Positions 1 to 11,678 of a stretch of 64,000 bases of DNA are shown here, piece by piece. Origin of the DNA: Alkalibacillus almallahensis (GTDB lineage Bacteria; Bacillota; Bacilli; Bacillales; Alkalibacillaceae); assembly GCF_011761495.1 (NCBI RefSeq), contig NZ_JAASRU010000011.1, positions 1 to 64,000 on the forward strand. The letters are read 5' to 3'. The notes below the pieces were generated by a model. The model did no database searches, was not told the origin of the DNA, and saw only the letters and a program-made list of their open reading frames with translations. Each line of letters begins with the position of its first letter. Position 1 is the stretch's first letter. A program made the translations under genes and the position numbers.

Positions 1-23
1 CGCGTTCGAAAGCGACAATGACT

Positions 24-52
24 AATATACCAAGTTGAAAACCGGAAGTCAA
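24..52 (-). promoter_or_regulatory. SigA promoter, downstream of a tandem pair, probably rrn P2
   Basis: On the minus strand TTGACT and TATATT are separated by exactly 17 bp. It reads out of the left edge of the window. In B. subtilis an rRNA operon follows lysS, so the target is probably a 16S rRNA gene just outside; that is inferred. Confidence 0.7.
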
Positions 53-118
53 CAACTTTTTATTAATCTTTTTAATCGATTGTTTGAATCGATTTTGCTC
101 TCAAAAAGCGACCTTTTA

Positions 119-147
119 AATATAACAACTATTGGTTAGAAAGTCAA
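119..147 (-). promoter_or_regulatory. SigA promoter, upstream of a tandem pair, probably rrn P1
   Basis: On the minus strand TTGACT, a 17-bp spacer and TATATT lie 95 bp upstream of a second promoter with identical hexamers and spacing. Two strong promoters in tandem are typical of Bacillus rRNA operons. The remaining stretch up to lysS holds no gene that I can see. Confidence 0.7.
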
Positions 148-387
148 TAGTTATTTTGTGATTTGATTTTGCTTTATGTTCCTTCAAATCACTGTCATTA
201 GCGCGTCTCTCAACGCGACAATTAATAATGTATCACGCCTGAAAATCATACGCAATAGTTTTGTTAATGTAAATTAATTCTGACAAATACAGCTTCTTTT
301 TACCTCTAATAACTACTAAGTTAGTTAACATCCTCTTTCGGTCACCATGTCATTCTATGCAATATGAATAATTCTTGTTCTCAACCA

Positions 388-430
388 TAAAAAAGACTTA
401 CCTACACCTTCAATAGTGTGGTAAGTCTTG
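388..430 (-). terminator. Rho-independent terminator of lysS
   Basis: A stem of about 14 bp (AAGACTTACCACAC pairing with its near-complement) is followed on the minus strand by a run of T. It lies just downstream of the lysS stop. Confidence 0.85.
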
Positions 431-451
431 GCTTCTTCTATACATAATCAT

Positions 452-1957
<1,506 letters not shown>

Positions 1958-2038
1958 CTATTAAGTAATCCTTCATGATACCTGATAATCTAGTTTAACC
2001 ACCAGGCGCATTAAACAGAAGGTTAGATCATCGTTTAT

Positions 2039-2536
2039 TCAAATATGTTCTGCATAATACTCTACACCAGCAAGTTCCTCAGAATCAAGTTCATTCACAT
2101 AGCTTTGAACGGTTTTATCGTTAATTTTTTCATGTTTAGCCAGATCAGACAAAGGCACTAACACAAAAGCACGTTCAGTCATTCGTGGATGAGGAATCGT
2201 TAAACGCTCGGTTTCTAAAGTCGTCTGAGCAAATAACAAAATATCTAAATCGATCTGCCTTGGTCCGTTTCGAAACGTTTTCTCACGGCCGACAGACTCC
2301 TCAATCGATTGCGTTAACGCTAATAATTCTAACGGTTCATAGGTGGTATCAACAGCGACCACCATGTTTAGAAAAGCTCCTTGATCAAGAAAACCAACTG
2401 GTGCAGTTTGGTAGACCTTTGATAATGCTATAAGCTCAACGTCCTGATCTTGAGATAAAGCTTCAATAGCCTCTTTCAAATAAGTTTCCCTCGGTTCAAT
2501 ATTCGATCCTAAAGCAATATAACTACGATAAGCCAT
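2039..2536 (-). CDS. folK: 2-amino-4-hydroxy-6-hydroxymethyldihydropteridine pyrophosphokinase
   Basis: Transfers pyrophosphate from ATP to hydroxymethyldihydropterin, the step before dihydropteroate synthase in folate synthesis. The N-terminus (YIALGSNIEPRE), the conserved GPRQIDLDILLF loop and LTIPHPRMTERAFVL are signature HPPK segments. The open frame extends 24 codons further upstream, but the ATG giving MAYRSYIALGSN has GGAG 7 nt ahead and gives 165 residues, the normal size. Its start overlaps the folB stop by 14 nt, so the two genes are translationally coupled. Confidence 0.96.
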   Translation of the reverse strand: MAYRSYIALGSNIEPRETYLKEAIEALSQDQDVELIALSKVYQTAPVGFLDQGAFLNMVVAVDTTYEPLELLALTQSIEESVGREKTFRNGPRQIDLDILLFAQTTLETERLTIPHPRMTERAFVLVPLSDLAKHEKINDKTVQSYVNELDSEELAGVEYYAEHI

Positions 2537-2897
2537 AAGGGCGCTCCCGTTCAATCTTAACTGCAACCGATTGGTAATAACCTGGGATTGGCGGACCTGG
2601 TTTATCAATTGTGATTTTAATCGCTTCTAAAATTGAAAATGCTCGAAACATGTCTTCAGCCAAAGTTTCAGCAACAGCTTCCACTAAGTTATACGCTTCA
2701 CCTTCAACAACAGCCTGAGCGACTTCATAGGCTTGACCATAATCTATGCTTTCATCCATGTTGTCAGTTTTACCTGATGACGTTAAATCCAACATAAGCT
2801 CTAAGTCGACTGTAAAACGTTGCCCTAACTTATTCTCTTCTGGAAACAAACCGTGATACCCATAAAACATCATGCCATTTAACTTAATCTTGTCCAT
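2523..2897 (-). CDS. folB: Dihydroneopterin aldolase
   Basis: Cleaves dihydroneopterin to hydroxymethyldihydropterin and glycolaldehyde in folate synthesis. MDKIKLNGMMFYGYHGLFPEE is the typical beginning of the family, with the catalytic region YGYHG, and the C-terminus carries VKIERER. The chosen ATG (124 residues) has GGGTGG 8 nt upstream; the longer frame would begin inside folP. It lies between folP and folK with overlaps at both ends, as a single operon. Confidence 0.95.
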   Translation of the reverse strand: MDKIKLNGMMFYGYHGLFPEENKLGQRFTVDLELMLDLTSSGKTDNMDESIDYGQAYEVAQAVVEGEAYNLVEAVAETLAEDMFRAFSILEAIKITIDKPGPPIPGYYQSVAVKIERERPYGLS

Positions 2898-3723
2898 GTT
2901 CATTCCACCCTTTACCAAGCATTGCATCCATCATGTCTACTGCACGTTTTACTTCCTTCACATCGTGAACCCGTACAATATCAACACCTTGGCTTACACC
3001 CTGACAAATCGTTGCAATCGTTCCTTCTAATCGTTCTTCAACAGGTAAACCCAGCGTTTTACCCACAATTGATTTACGTGAGGTTCCTAGTAAAATCGGA
3101 TAGCCGAGTGTTTTCAGTTCTTGCATACGTCGCATGGCGAGTAAATTTTGCTGATGTGTTTTACCAAAACCGACGCCAGGGTCTAAAATAATTTGCTCGT
3201 CATTAACCCCTTGTTGTTTCACGATTTCAATCGATTCCTTCAAAGAGGTTTTTATGTCATCCATTAGATCGTCATAATCTGATTCAGCTTGATTATGCAT
3301 TAAAATGATCGGACAGTTATATTTCTTTGCAACAGCCCCAATCTCTGGGTCATGCTTAGCACCCCATACGTCATTGATGATTGTCGCACCCGCTCGAACC
3401 GCAGCTTCAGCTGTTTTAGCTTTAAACGTATCAATTGAAATGGGTACAGATATATGATCGCTTAACGCTTGAATCACGGGAACCACTCGATCAATTTCTT
3501 CTTCTGCTGAAACAGGCGTGTGTCCAGGGCGTGTAGACTCCCCCCCGACATCAATTACTGTCGCACCATCTGCTACCATTTGCTCCGCCTGTGCCACAGC
3601 CCGTTCTAGATCATTAAACTGTCCACCATCCGAGAATGAATCGGGTGTTACATTTAGAATTCCCATAACCATTGTCTGATCGAATAATTGAAGCGACTGG
3701 TTCATAGGCTGAGTATCTTGCAT
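2884..3723 (-). CDS. folP: Dihydropteroate synthase
   Basis: Condenses hydroxymethyldihydropterin pyrophosphate with p-aminobenzoate; the sulfonamide target. Family signatures seen are MGILNVTPDSFSDGG near residue 25, DVGGESTRPG, IIND, and the C-terminal LGTSRKS and RVHDV. The ATG with GGGG 8 nt upstream (MQDTQPM) is preferred over a GTG six codons earlier that lacks a binding site; this gives 279 residues. Upstream, the pabB-pabA-pabC and cysK genes that precede folP in B. subtilis are absent and hslO is the direct neighbour. Confidence 0.96.
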   Translation of the reverse strand: MQDTQPMNQSLQLFDQTMVMGILNVTPDSFSDGGQFNDLERAVAQAEQMVADGATVIDVGGESTRPGHTPVSAEEEIDRVVPVIQALSDHISVPISIDTFKAKTAEAAVRAGATIINDVWGAKHDPEIGAVAKKYNCPIILMHNQAESDYDDLMDDIKTSLKESIEIVKQQGVNDEQIILDPGVGFGKTHQQNLLAMRRMQELKTLGYPILLGTSRKSIVGKTLGLPVEERLEGTIATICQGVSQGVDIVRVHDVKEVKRAVDMMDAMLGKGWNEHGQD

Positions 3724-3754
3724 GAAGATTCCCCTTTCCACACTAACTAAAAAA

Positions 3755-4624
3755 TTAGCTCTTTAATTCGCTCAATTCGTCTGCTGATAAGTGATAGACC
3801 TCATTACAGAAGTGGCAAGTTGCCTCTGCTCCACCATCTTCTTCAATCATCGACTGTATTTCTTCGTTTCCAAGTGAAGCAATCGCATTTTCCGTACGTT
3901 CTTTAGAACATGAACAACTAAATTCAACGTTTTGTTGTTCAACAATATGCCATTCATGTCCTTCAAAAAAGCTTTCCAAAATATCTTCTGGTTTTTTACC
4001 TTCTTGAATTTGTGTTGAAACAGTTGTCATTTGATTAATCCGTTCTTCAACGATTGAGATGGTTTCCTCAGTCGCACCAGGCATCATTTGAACAATAAAA
4101 CCACCTGAAGCTAAGATCGAATAATCTGTATCAACCAAAACACCCGCACCCACAGCTGACGGAACTTGTTCTGATGTCACAAAATAATACGTGAAGTCTT
4201 CACTAATTTCACCCGATACAATCGGAACTTGTCCTGTGAAATTATTTTTTAGTCCTATATCTTTCACGACGCCAATCGTACCGTTTGTACCCACAGCACG
4301 GCGAACGTCTAATTTGCCATGTTCATTTGAGTCAAAATCGACATGTGCGTTTTTGAGGTAACCTCGTATTTCACCTTTTGCATTTCCGTCTGCAACAATG
4401 GCACCGATCGGACCGTCACCTTCAACTTTAACCGTCAACTTATCATCACCTTTAAGCATAGCGCCCATCATCGACGTAATAGTCATCGTTCGACCTAAGG
4501 CCGCTGATGCAGTTGGCCATGTATCATGGCGGCGACACGCTTCACCTACAAATTGTGTTGATTCAATCGCATAAGCACGGACTTGTCCGTCAAATGCAGT
4601 TGCTTTAACTAAATAATCACTCAT
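3755..4624 (-). CDS. hslO: Redox-regulated chaperone Hsp33
   Basis: A cytoplasmic holdase activated by oxidative unfolding. The zinc centre is intact: a CxC pair at C237/C239 and a CxxC pair at C270/C273, which form disulfides when activated in studied family members. Length of 289 residues is normal. The start ATG has AAAGGAG 7 nt upstream, lying in the end of coaX, from which it is separated by only 2 nt, so it is probably co-transcribed with coaX. Confidence 0.96.
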   Translation of the reverse strand: MSDYLVKATAFDGQVRAYAIESTQFVGEACRRHDTWPTASAALGRTMTITSMMGAMLKGDDKLTVKVEGDGPIGAIVADGNAKGEIRGYLKNAHVDFDSNEHGKLDVRRAVGTNGTIGVVKDIGLKNNFTGQVPIVSGEISEDFTYYFVTSEQVPSAVGAGVLVDTDYSILASGGFIVQMMPGATEETISIVEERINQMTTVSTQIQEGKKPEDILESFFEGHEWHIVEQQNVEFSCSCSKERTENAIASLGNEEIQSMIEEDGGAEATCHFCNEVYHLSADELSELKS

Positions 4625-4626
4625 GA

Positions 4627-5403
4627 TTAATCTCCTTTCTCATTCGCGCAATATATCTCATATAAACCATGTAATGTCAGTTCAGTATCGACATAATCAA
4701 TGGTTTCAGATCCTTTACCAATTAATCTAGCCAAGCCACCTGTTGCGACAACAGTTGGCGTTTGATTAGCTTGAGCTTTAAATTGGTTCACGACAGCATC
4801 CACTTGGCCGACGTAGCCATAATAGATTCCTGATTGCATCGCTTCTACCGTTGATTGCCCGACCACTTGATGAGGACGACCAATCTCAATGCGTGGCAAT
4901 TTAGCCGCTTTAGCATACAAAGCTTCGGTCGAAATATTGATGCCAGGCGCAATCGCTCCACCTACATATTCTTCATTTTCGTTGACATAACAATAGGTCG
5001 TCGCCGTCCCAAAATCAATAATAACAGCCGGCGCGCCATACATTTTAATGGCACCAACTGCGTTAACAATACGGTCTGCACCAATTTCCTGAGGATTCGG
5101 GTAAGCCATTTTCAAATGAGCATCCACGCGTTGGCTACCTACAATCAATGGCTTTATGTGAAAGTAGTTTTCACACATCTTCTCTAAAGAAAACATAATC
5201 GGAGGCACCACTGATGAAATAATCACACCATCAAAGTCATCGAATGATAGCCCGTGGTGTTGCAACAAAGCTTTCACCTGCATGGCGTATTCATCTTCCG
5301 TTTTATGACGATCGGTTGCAATGCGCCACTGGTAAGTTAATTTGTCTTGTTCAAACACACCCATAACGGTATTGGTATTGCCTACGTCTAACACAAATAT
5401 CAT
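4627..5403 (-). CDS. coaX: Type III pantothenate kinase
   Basis: Phosphorylates pantothenate, the first step of coenzyme A synthesis; the type III enzymes belong to the ASKHA fold and are not feedback-inhibited by CoA. The N-terminal phosphate loop ([15 protein letters not shown]), [11 protein letters not shown] and IDFGTATTY with its catalytic Asp are present. Length 258 residues matches the B. subtilis enzyme. The gene sits downstream of ftsH as in B. subtilis, but a MITE-like repeat lies between them. Confidence 0.96.
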   Translation of the reverse strand: MIFVLDVGNTNTVMGVFEQDKLTYQWRIATDRHKTEDEYAMQVKALLQHHGLSFDDFDGVIISSVVPPIMFSLEKMCENYFHIKPLIVGSQRVDAHLKMAYPNPQEIGADRIVNAVGAIKMYGAPAVIIDFGTATTYCYVNENEEYVGGAIAPGINISTEALYAKAAKLPRIEIGRPHQVVGQSTVEAMQSGIYYGYVGQVDAVVNQFKAQANQTPTVVATGGLARLIGKGSETIDYVDTELTLHGLYEIYCANEKGD

Positions 5404-5544
5404 ACTGTCACACCATTTCTTTATAACAATTTAATAACGCGTCATTAGCTTGATGTTTCATTCAACGTAAATCATACCACAAACACTCAGTTTTTGTCGT
5501 GAAACCTACTCAAAATCTCAATGAATTAGCGGTATAACAACCTT

Positions 5545-5740
5545 TTATCTTTTAGTGGTGAATTTAATTAGTTAAGCACTAAGTTGTTGAATTGTGAGGA
5601 GCGAAGGTGGCGACTCCAGTGGGAACAGCACGAGTCTCGAGACCCCGCAGGCCGCGTTTTTCGGCCGAGGAGGCTCGAGCCGTGCCCACGGAAAGCGTCC
5701 ACCGGGAGCGGATCACAATTCAACAACGGTTCAAGCTAAA
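5545..5740 (+). repeat. MITE-like interspersed repeat, copy A
   Basis: Contains the perfect inverted arms TTGTTGAATTGTGA and TCACAATTCAACAA enclosing the conserved core (GGAGCGAAGGTGGCGACTCC to GGAAAGCGTCCACCGG). It is the simplest form, with no inserted module. Terminal ends are decayed. It lies between the ftsH terminator and coaX. The gap between ftsH and coaX holds no gene. Confidence 0.85.
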
Positions 5741-5749
5741 CCAACAACA

Positions 5750-5783
5750 AAAAACCTACCCTGAATCATTCAGGGTAGGTTGA
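5750..5783 (-). terminator. Rho-independent terminator of ftsH
   Basis: The stem AACCTACCCTGA with its complement is followed on the minus strand by six T. It lies 11 bp after the ftsH stop. Confidence 0.88.
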
Positions 5784-5793
5784 TATAACTTGG

Positions 5794-7842
5794 TTATTCT
5801 TTACGACGATCGTCATCTGATGCTTCATCATCTGAAGTAGTCTCATCGTTAGCTGTTTCATTTGAAACAGTCTCATCTGAGGACTCATCTTGTGATTGAA
5901 TATTAACTTGAACGTCTTGATTGTCATCTGAATCATCTTGACCATCTGTTTCAGTCTTTTCAGATGTTTGTTCAGAAGGAGTCTCATCAACCTCTTCTTC
6001 TTCGAGTGGCTCTGGTAAAACGCCATCTTCGAAAAGACCTTTAATCTGACGAGCATCAAGTGTTTCAACTTCAAGTAATGTTTTCGCAATGATTTCTAAT
6101 TGCTCTTTATGCTCTGACAAGATACTGTGAGCACGTTCGTAACAATCATTAATAATTGCTTGAACTTCTTGGTCAATCACATAAGCGATTTGATCACTGT
6201 AATTTGGTTCATTCTGAATGTCCTTACCTAAGAAGACTTGGCCTCCAGAACTACCAAATTGTAATGGACCTAACTTCTCGCTCATACCGAATTCAGTTAC
6301 CATCTTACGGGCAATGTTAGTTGAGCGTTGGAAGTCATTATGAGCGCCAGTACTTGCTTCACCGAAGATTAATTCTTCAGCAACACGACCACCTAATAAG
6401 CCAGTGATCTTATCAAGCAATTCTGGTTTCGTTTGGAAATAACGGTCTTCTTTAGGAAGCATTACCGCATAACCACCAGCTTGACCACGTGGCACGATTG
6501 TTACCTTATGAACCATATCGGCTTCATCAAGCACCATACCAATAACTGTGTGTCCACTTTCGTGGTAAGCGACAATGTTTTTCTCTTTATCAGAAATGAC
6601 ACGGCTCTTCTTGGCAGGACCTGCAATCACACGGTCAATCGCCTCATCGACGTGTTCCATTTCAATCTTCTTAGCGTCAGCACGTGCAGCAACTAAAGCT
6701 GCCTCGTTTAATAAGTTTTCTAGGTCTGCACCTGTAAATCCAGGTGTTCTTAACGCAATCGCTTTAACGTCCACTGATTCACTTAATGGTTTGTTACGTG
6801 CGTGGACTTGTAAGACTTCTTGACGTCCTTTAACGTCTGGGTTCTGTACCGGAATTTGACGGTCAAAACGACCAGGACGTAATAACGCTGGGTCAAGAAT
6901 GTCTGGGCGGTTTGTCGCCGCCATCATAATAATACCTTCATTGACACCAAAACCGTCCATTTCAACAAGTAATTGGTTTAATGTCTGTTCACGTTCGTCG
7001 TGACCACCGCCGACACCAGCGCCACGCTGACGTCCAACTGCATCAATTTCATCAATGAAAATAATACACGGTGCGTTTTTCTTCGCATTTTCGAATAAGT
7101 CACGTACACGTGACGCACCAACACCGACAAACATTTCAACGAAGTCCGAACCACTGATTGAGAAGAATGGTACACCTGCTTCACCAGCTACTGCCTTCGC
7201 AAGTAATGTCTTACCAGTACCTGGAGGGCCGACAAGTAAAACCCCTTTTGGAATACGCGCGCCCAATTCAGAGAATTTACGCGGATCCTTCAAGAACTCA
7301 ACAACTTCTACAAGCTCTTGTTTCTCTTCATCAGCACCTGCTACTTCATTAAATTTGGTCTGTTTCTTATCTTCAGTATACATCTTCGCCTTACTCTTAC
7401 CAAAGTTCATCATACGGCCACCGCCGCCTTGCATCTGGCTAAGTAAGAAGAAGAACAGGATAAAGATAATTAAAAACGGAATAAGTGTTGTGAAAAATTG
7501 CGCCCAAGCACTTGGTTCCTCAGCTGCTTGAACATCGACTAACCCTTGATCTCGAGCTGTATCCAGAACATTATTAACGATTTCTTCAGTCGCTGGAATC
7601 TCAGCACTGAATGATTCAGTTTCTCCCGTATCACCAGGCTGATATTCACCCGTTACATCATACGCAAAGTTCGTATATTGTAAGTTTAATTCTTCAATTT
7701 GGTCATTTTCTAAGACCTCTTGAAATTCATCGTAAGTGAGTTGTTCCGTTTCCGGACTCGGATTGTTCAACATTCCGATAATTCCGATGACAACTAAAAA
7801 GATTATTAAGTAAAATATGGTATTTCGGAACACCCGATTCAT
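5794..7842 (-). CDS. ftsH: ATP-dependent membrane zinc metalloprotease FtsH
   Basis: A membrane-anchored AAA+ protease for quality control, needed for sporulation in B. subtilis. Two membrane segments (about residues 10-25 and 117-136) flank an extracytoplasmic domain. Walker A GPPGTGKT (about 205-212), Walker [12 protein letters not shown] and the zinc site HESGH (about 427-431) follow. The last 65 or so residues form a very acidic, low-complexity tail rich in D, E, S and T, longer than usual. The start ATG has AGGAGG 6 nt upstream. It has its own promoter and terminator. Confidence 0.97.
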   Translation of the reverse strand: MNRVFRNTIFYLIIFLVVIGIIGMLNNPSPETEQLTYDEFQEVLENDQIEELNLQYTNFAYDVTGEYQPGDTGETESFSAEIPATEEIVNNVLDTARDQGLVDVQAAEEPSAWAQFFTTLIPFLIIFILFFFLLSQMQGGGGRMMNFGKSKAKMYTEDKKQTKFNEVAGADEEKQELVEVVEFLKDPRKFSELGARIPKGVLLVGPPGTGKTLLAKAVAGEAGVPFFSISGSDFVEMFVGVGASRVRDLFENAKKNAPCIIFIDEIDAVGRQRGAGVGGGHDEREQTLNQLLVEMDGFGVNEGIIMMAATNRPDILDPALLRPGRFDRQIPVQNPDVKGRQEVLQVHARNKPLSESVDVKAIALRTPGFTGADLENLLNEAALVAARADAKKIEMEHVDEAIDRVIAGPAKKSRVISDKEKNIVAYHESGHTVIGMVLDEADMVHKVTIVPRGQAGGYAVMLPKEDRYFQTKPELLDKITGLLGGRVAEELIFGEASTGAHNDFQRSTNIARKMVTEFGMSEKLGPLQFGSSGGQVFLGKDIQNEPNYSDQIAYVIDQEVQAIINDCYERAHSILSEHKEQLEIIAKTLLEVETLDARQIKGLFEDGVLPEPLEEEEVDETPSEQTSEKTETDGQDDSDDNQDVQVNIQSQDESSDETVSNETANDETTSDDEASDDDRRKE

Positions 7843-7942
7843 CACTAACCTCCTCCTAAGCTATGTGCAAACTAAGCTGTCTACCCATCATCTATAGTTC
7901 ATTGCTTGTTTCCTTATTTAAGTGCAAAACTAAACTTATGTT

Positions 7943-7971
7943 ATCATAATTATTTTACCTACCTCAAACAA
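7943..7971 (-). promoter_or_regulatory. SigA promoter of ftsH
   Basis: On the minus strand TTGTTT, a 17-bp spacer and TATGAT lie about 100 bp upstream of ftsH, immediately after the hpt stop. Confidence 0.6.
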
Positions 7972-7974
7972 TAA

Positions 7975-8511
7975 CTATGAATAAATCTCTTCTTTTAAAA
8001 CCCCGATATACGGAAGGTTTCGATAACGCTCTTGAAAGTCCAGTCCATAACCAACAACAAAGGCGTCTGGTACTTCAAAACCTACAATGTCTGCAAACAC
8101 ATCAGCTTTACGACCTGATGGCTTGTCTAACAATGTCACGATCGTAATGGAATTCGCTTGACGATACCTAAATAAGTCGACTAAATAACTTAATGTTAAG
8201 CCACTATCAATAATATCTTCGATGATCAACAAATCGCGACCTTTAACTTGTGTATCCAGGTCTTTCACGATGCGAACTTCCCCAGATGATTCCATGCCGC
8301 CGCCATAGCTTGAGACATCCATAAAGTCAATTTCCACATGCGTTTCAACACGTTTTAATAAATCATTCATAAACGGCATAGCACCTTTTAAGACACCTAC
8401 TGCCAGAGGGAACTTCCCGTCAAAGTCACGTGTGATTTGCGCTCCTAATTCTTCTGCTTTCGCTTGAATTTCCTCTTCAGAAATCAAGACTTCTTTAATT
8501 TCATTATGCAA
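7975..8511 (-). CDS. hpt: Hypoxanthine-guanine phosphoribosyltransferase
   Basis: Salvages hypoxanthine and guanine using PRPP. The PRPP-binding motif [27 protein letters not shown] and the C-terminal [19 protein letters not shown] are typical. The start is TTG, with AGGGGG 7 nt upstream; no ATG in frame gives the conserved VLISEEEI N-terminus with a binding site. It follows tilS by 11 nt, the conserved tilS-hpt-ftsH arrangement. Confidence 0.96.
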   Translation of the reverse strand: MHNEIKEVLISEEEIQAKAEELGAQITRDFDGKFPLAVGVLKGAMPFMNDLLKRVETHVEIDFMDVSSYGGGMESSGEVRIVKDLDTQVKGRDLLIIEDIIDSGLTLSYLVDLFRYRQANSITIVTLLDKPSGRKADVFADIVGFEVPDAFVVGYGLDFQERYRNLPYIGVLKEEIYS

Positions 8512-8522
8512 AACAAATCCCC

Positions 8523-9893
8523 CTATGATTCACTTTCATCGATTGAAAGTATGATATGACGTGTATCCGATAAATCAGCCCAATCGCTCTGTTTTAATAA
8601 AGGAATCCACAACACACGACCATTTGCATCTGTCACCACCGGCCATGTATCACGCTCATTTAAAGGAACTTTTTCATCAATGAAAATATCCTTTACTTTT
8701 TTATGGCCATTTAATCCTTTAGGTCTTATACGATCACCCGGACGTCTTGTTCGAACGGTTAACGGCCATGACACATCTGATTTTGAGCCAACCATGACGC
8801 GATCATTTAAATCGAGTGTTTTACTATATTCAGAACTTATCTCTTGAACCTGTATCGTCCACCCATTAGGTAGCCGCTTCAGATCGCCAATATTCAATGG
8901 AATCTCATAACTCCTCGATTCGAGCGTCTGGGTTGTCACCGTACACGTATCGTATGATTTAATAGCCTTTAATCCTTGTCGTAACGTCCATTCACTATTA
9001 GGCGTTTCAGATGCTAACCATTCTTTAAACGATTGAAAATCACGACGATAAGACTGATTACTTACACTAAGATAGTTTAATATTAGATGAAAGCCTCGCC
9101 TTTGTAAAGGTAATGGTAGGGCCTCAAAAAAATTAATTGAAAAGGTCACCTTTTGTTCACAAAATTGGCTAATCGCCATCATACGTTCCTCAGCCCATTC
9201 ATTTAACAGCTGATGATCTTCGGTTAATTCATGATGAAGGTCCATAGCACTATTATGTATATTAGGATTCTCTGATTGAACAAATGGTAACAGCTGATGA
9301 CGGAAACGATTGCGCGTATAGTCGTCCGAAGCATTGCTTGGGTCTTCACGAAAAGGAATCGAATGTTGATTGACATAATCCCTAATCTGCTCCTTACTCA
9401 CCTTTAACAAAGGACGAATAACGTGAAGTGAATCTAACTGTTTACTAGCTTCCATGCCTCTTGGAAAGACGCCTTTACTTAGGCGCATGAACATCGTTTC
9501 AATTTGGTCATCACCATGATGGGCTAAAACAAGTTTTCCAGATTCACTTACTTCCTTTGCGAAGGCATCATAACGTAATGTTCGCGCTGCTTCTTGTACA
9601 CCTGTTTGGGTCTTTTGTTGATAATCTTTAGTATCAACTTTAAGTAAGCGACAAGGAATGGATAAGTTGGTAGCTTGTTCACCCACAAACAAACTGTCCG
9701 CTTCAGATTCTTCACCGCGTAACTGGTGATCCACTGTTAGGACTGTAAGGGTTAAATTCCAATCTGATTGTATGTTGTACAGTAAATGGAGTAACGCCAT
9801 GGAATCAACGCCCCCTGATACAGCAACATAAAGTTCATCACCTTGTTGAATTAGCCCTTGCTCTTGGATAAATTGTTTTACTTGTTCTTCCAT
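8523..9893 (-). CDS. tilS: tRNA(Ile)-lysidine synthetase
   Basis: Converts C34 of the CAU-anticodon tRNA-Ile to lysidine so that it reads AUA. The N-type ATP pyrophosphatase loop SGGVDS is at residues 26-31, followed by [16 protein letters not shown]. The C-terminal substrate-binding domain includes RTRRPGDRI. Length 456 residues is normal. It is co-transcribed with hpt, 11 nt downstream. Confidence 0.95.
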   Translation of the reverse strand: MEEQVKQFIQEQGLIQQGDELYVAVSGGVDSMALLHLLYNIQSDWNLTLTVLTVDHQLRGEESEADSLFVGEQATNLSIPCRLLKVDTKDYQQKTQTGVQEAARTLRYDAFAKEVSESGKLVLAHHGDDQIETMFMRLSKGVFPRGMEASKQLDSLHVIRPLLKVSKEQIRDYVNQHSIPFREDPSNASDDYTRNRFRHQLLPFVQSENPNIHNSAMDLHHELTEDHQLLNEWAEERMMAISQFCEQKVTFSINFFEALPLPLQRRGFHLILNYLSVSNQSYRRDFQSFKEWLASETPNSEWTLRQGLKAIKSYDTCTVTTQTLESRSYEIPLNIGDLKRLPNGWTIQVQEISSEYSKTLDLNDRVMVGSKSDVSWPLTVRTRRPGDRIRPKGLNGHKKVKDIFIDEKVPLNERDTWPVVTDANGRVLWIPLLKQSDWADLSDTRHIILSIDESES

Positions 9894-9976
9894 AAGACAA
9901 GCCGCCCTTTTGATGATTCATCACCACTTTATCGTACCATTATACCAAATCCTCATTCAATTAACAGCGGGAGCGA

Positions 9977-10903
9977 CTATAATAATATATAGATCATGAA
10001 TCCATTAAACGCCACCATTCCACTCAATGTAATTAAGTCACGTTCACTGATGCGCCTATTATTTACTTTAGTCGTGCGTTGTTGGACTGGGCGAGAGCGG
10101 ATTAAATGTTGCACGACTTGATCAACATCACGTTTCATATGCAAAGCGTCACGGTATTTTCCTAATAAGGCTTGTTTGATCACTTGTTGAAAGGGCGTAA
10201 TCCGCTTGCTACTAGATAAGAAGCGCCAAAGTATTTGTTGCTGACCGTTGGAATCAAATTTCAACGGGCGTTCAGCGTGCATCAAACAAATCGCCAAGGC
10301 AAACAGATCGTAGGTTGGTTCAGCTTTTCGTCCACCTAGCCGCCAAAACCCTCGGTCATAGATCGACGTATATTCTCGAATACCACGTCCTACCTGCGTA
10401 ACACCCCCAACATCCACTAACCGAATTCGTTTCAAGCTATCATCAAAAATCATATTATCTAGCTTTAAATCACCAAAAATATAACTCATGCTATGAAGTT
10501 GATGGAGTTCAGATAAGAGTCGTGACATTAATCGTCCAAGATCAACTAATGATAACTTTCCCACTAGCGTTGTCATAGGTTTACCTTGCACATATTCCAT
10601 CACGTAAAAGCTTTGCTTCATTCGATTAGGAAGATAACCATCATCTACATCGATTAAAGAGGGCCCAAGTGAAATACTTTGGGCCCGTTGCAATTTCTTT
10701 AAAATATTAGCTTCAGCCGTAACAACGGATGGATCGCGACTAATTTTCAAAGCCACTTTCTTACCCGATGCTTCAACAAGGTAAGTTGATCCTCGCGCAC
10801 CTTCACCTAATAGCTGTTTAATCTGATACTGTCTTTTATGCCACAGACCATTAATCTTCGTCCCATTAGCTAGACGAACGGTAGGATGGATCGATGACAT
10901 CAT
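9977..10903 (-). CDS. yabT: Serine/threonine protein kinase, YabT type
   Basis: A Hanks-type kinase with a glycine loop (GEGARGSTYLV), the ATP-anchoring lysine K53, the catalytic loop GDLKLDN (144-150, catalytic D145) and DVGG in the position of DFG. One hydrophobic segment closes the protein (about 290-308), anchoring it by its C-terminus. B. subtilis YabT has this layout and is a DNA-activated spore-development kinase that phosphorylates RecA; this role is carried over by homology and position. Its start (AGAGGGG 6 nt upstream) lies inside the end of the VWA gene, overlapping it by 38 nt. Confidence 0.88.
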   Translation of the reverse strand: MMSSIHPTVRLANGTKINGLWHKRQYQIKQLLGEGARGSTYLVEASGKKVALKISRDPSVVTAEANILKKLQRAQSISLGPSLIDVDDGYLPNRMKQSFYVMEYVQGKPMTTLVGKLSLVDLGRLMSRLLSELHQLHSMSYIFGDLKLDNMIFDDSLKRIRLVDVGGVTQVGRGIREYTSIYDRGFWRLGGRKAEPTYDLFALAICLMHAERPLKFDSNGQQQILWRFLSSSKRITPFQQVIKQALLGKYRDALHMKRDVDQVVQHLIRSRPVQQRTTKVNNRRISERDLITLSGMVAFNGFMIYILL

Positions 10904-11615
10904 ATGCTGCCCCTCTCATTACATCATCTTGTTCACTAATATGGAAGGCCTTTGCCGCTTCACGCAATGCTGAACCAGTAGGGGTAATGCCACCCACAGC
11001 AAACTTCGGAAACACCTTAGCAATCCGTTTACCATCATCCGTCCAATCAAGCAGCAACTTCACAACTTGCTTACGAGTCGGGAATTGGTAAACCGTATAC
11101 ATGAATTGACCTTGTCTTGCATCTAAACTGATCATTAAATCATCTAAGGCCTCTTTCACAGCTGACATTTTCGTTTGCATACTAGCACTCGTATCCACTA
11201 GAATCACCATATTTAAATCAACTGTTTCACTTAAATCTTCCATAACCTCTTGTACTTCACCCCTTGTCTCAGGTGGCAAAGCTTCTTCATTTGTTTCATC
11301 ACCTAAAATACTCTTTAGTTCTTGATTCACATAACCTTGAATCGTTTGCGTCATAGCTTGTTGGGTCACCATTTGCATCGTTTCGGATAAATCATCCGCA
11401 TATACGATTCGACTAACCCCTTTACCTGCTTCAGCTATTTCATTGACTTCACGCAAGCCAATCGGTTCTTCTGTTTGATCGTCATCTAATACACCAATCA
11501 CATTAACAGATACCCCTGTTGATACAATGTGACGACTAACAGCTACTGGATCTTCTCCTTGATTGGAACAACCATCTGTGATTAATAGAATCTGACTAAC
11601 ACTACCTTTATTCAA
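10866..11615 (-). CDS. yabS: von Willebrand factor A domain protein YabS
   Basis: The MIDAS elements appear in unusual order: a Thr/Asp-containing strand at the very N-terminus (ILLITDGCSNQG) and the DxSxS motif (ILVDTSASM) near residue 140. This order is, as I recall it, normal for YabS of Bacillus. The function is unknown; the conserved pairing with yabT, right after spoIIE, points to sporulation. It overlaps yabT by 38 nt, so both are translated from one message. Confidence 0.85.
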   Translation of the reverse strand: MNKGSVSQILLITDGCSNQGEDPVAVSRHIVSTGVSVNVIGVLDDDQTEEPIGLREVNEIAEAGKGVSRIVYADDLSETMQMVTQQAMTQTIQGYVNQELKSILGDETNEEALPPETRGEVQEVMEDLSETVDLNMVILVDTSASMQTKMSAVKEALDDLMISLDARQGQFMYTVYQFPTRKQVVKLLLDWTDDGKRIAKVFPKFAVGGITPTGSALREAAKAFHISEQDDVMRGAAYDVIDPSYRSSS

Positions 11616-11678
11616 CTGCCAACGCCTCCTTCAACATTTACAATCATTGTTGACAGTCAAAAATAGAAATATACGTCA

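Noticed and set aside
73-94. Pair of AATCGATT elements near the left edge as a DnaA-type or regulator site
   Set aside because: AATCGATT is its own complement and the region is AT-rich; no DnaA-box consensus is present and the rrn promoter reading is enough.
5404-5544. coaX promoter
   Set aside because: A TATGAT is present but no acceptable -35 hexamer lies at 16-18 bp.
5794-7842. Open frames of 68-158 codons in other frames across ftsH
   Set aside because: They are shadows of ftsH; none resembles a known protein or has a credible binding site.
10866-11615. yabS read as a truncated or permuted VWA gene
   Set aside because: The motif order looks permuted, but the B. subtilis homologue has, to my recollection, the same order and length, so the gene is probably intact.
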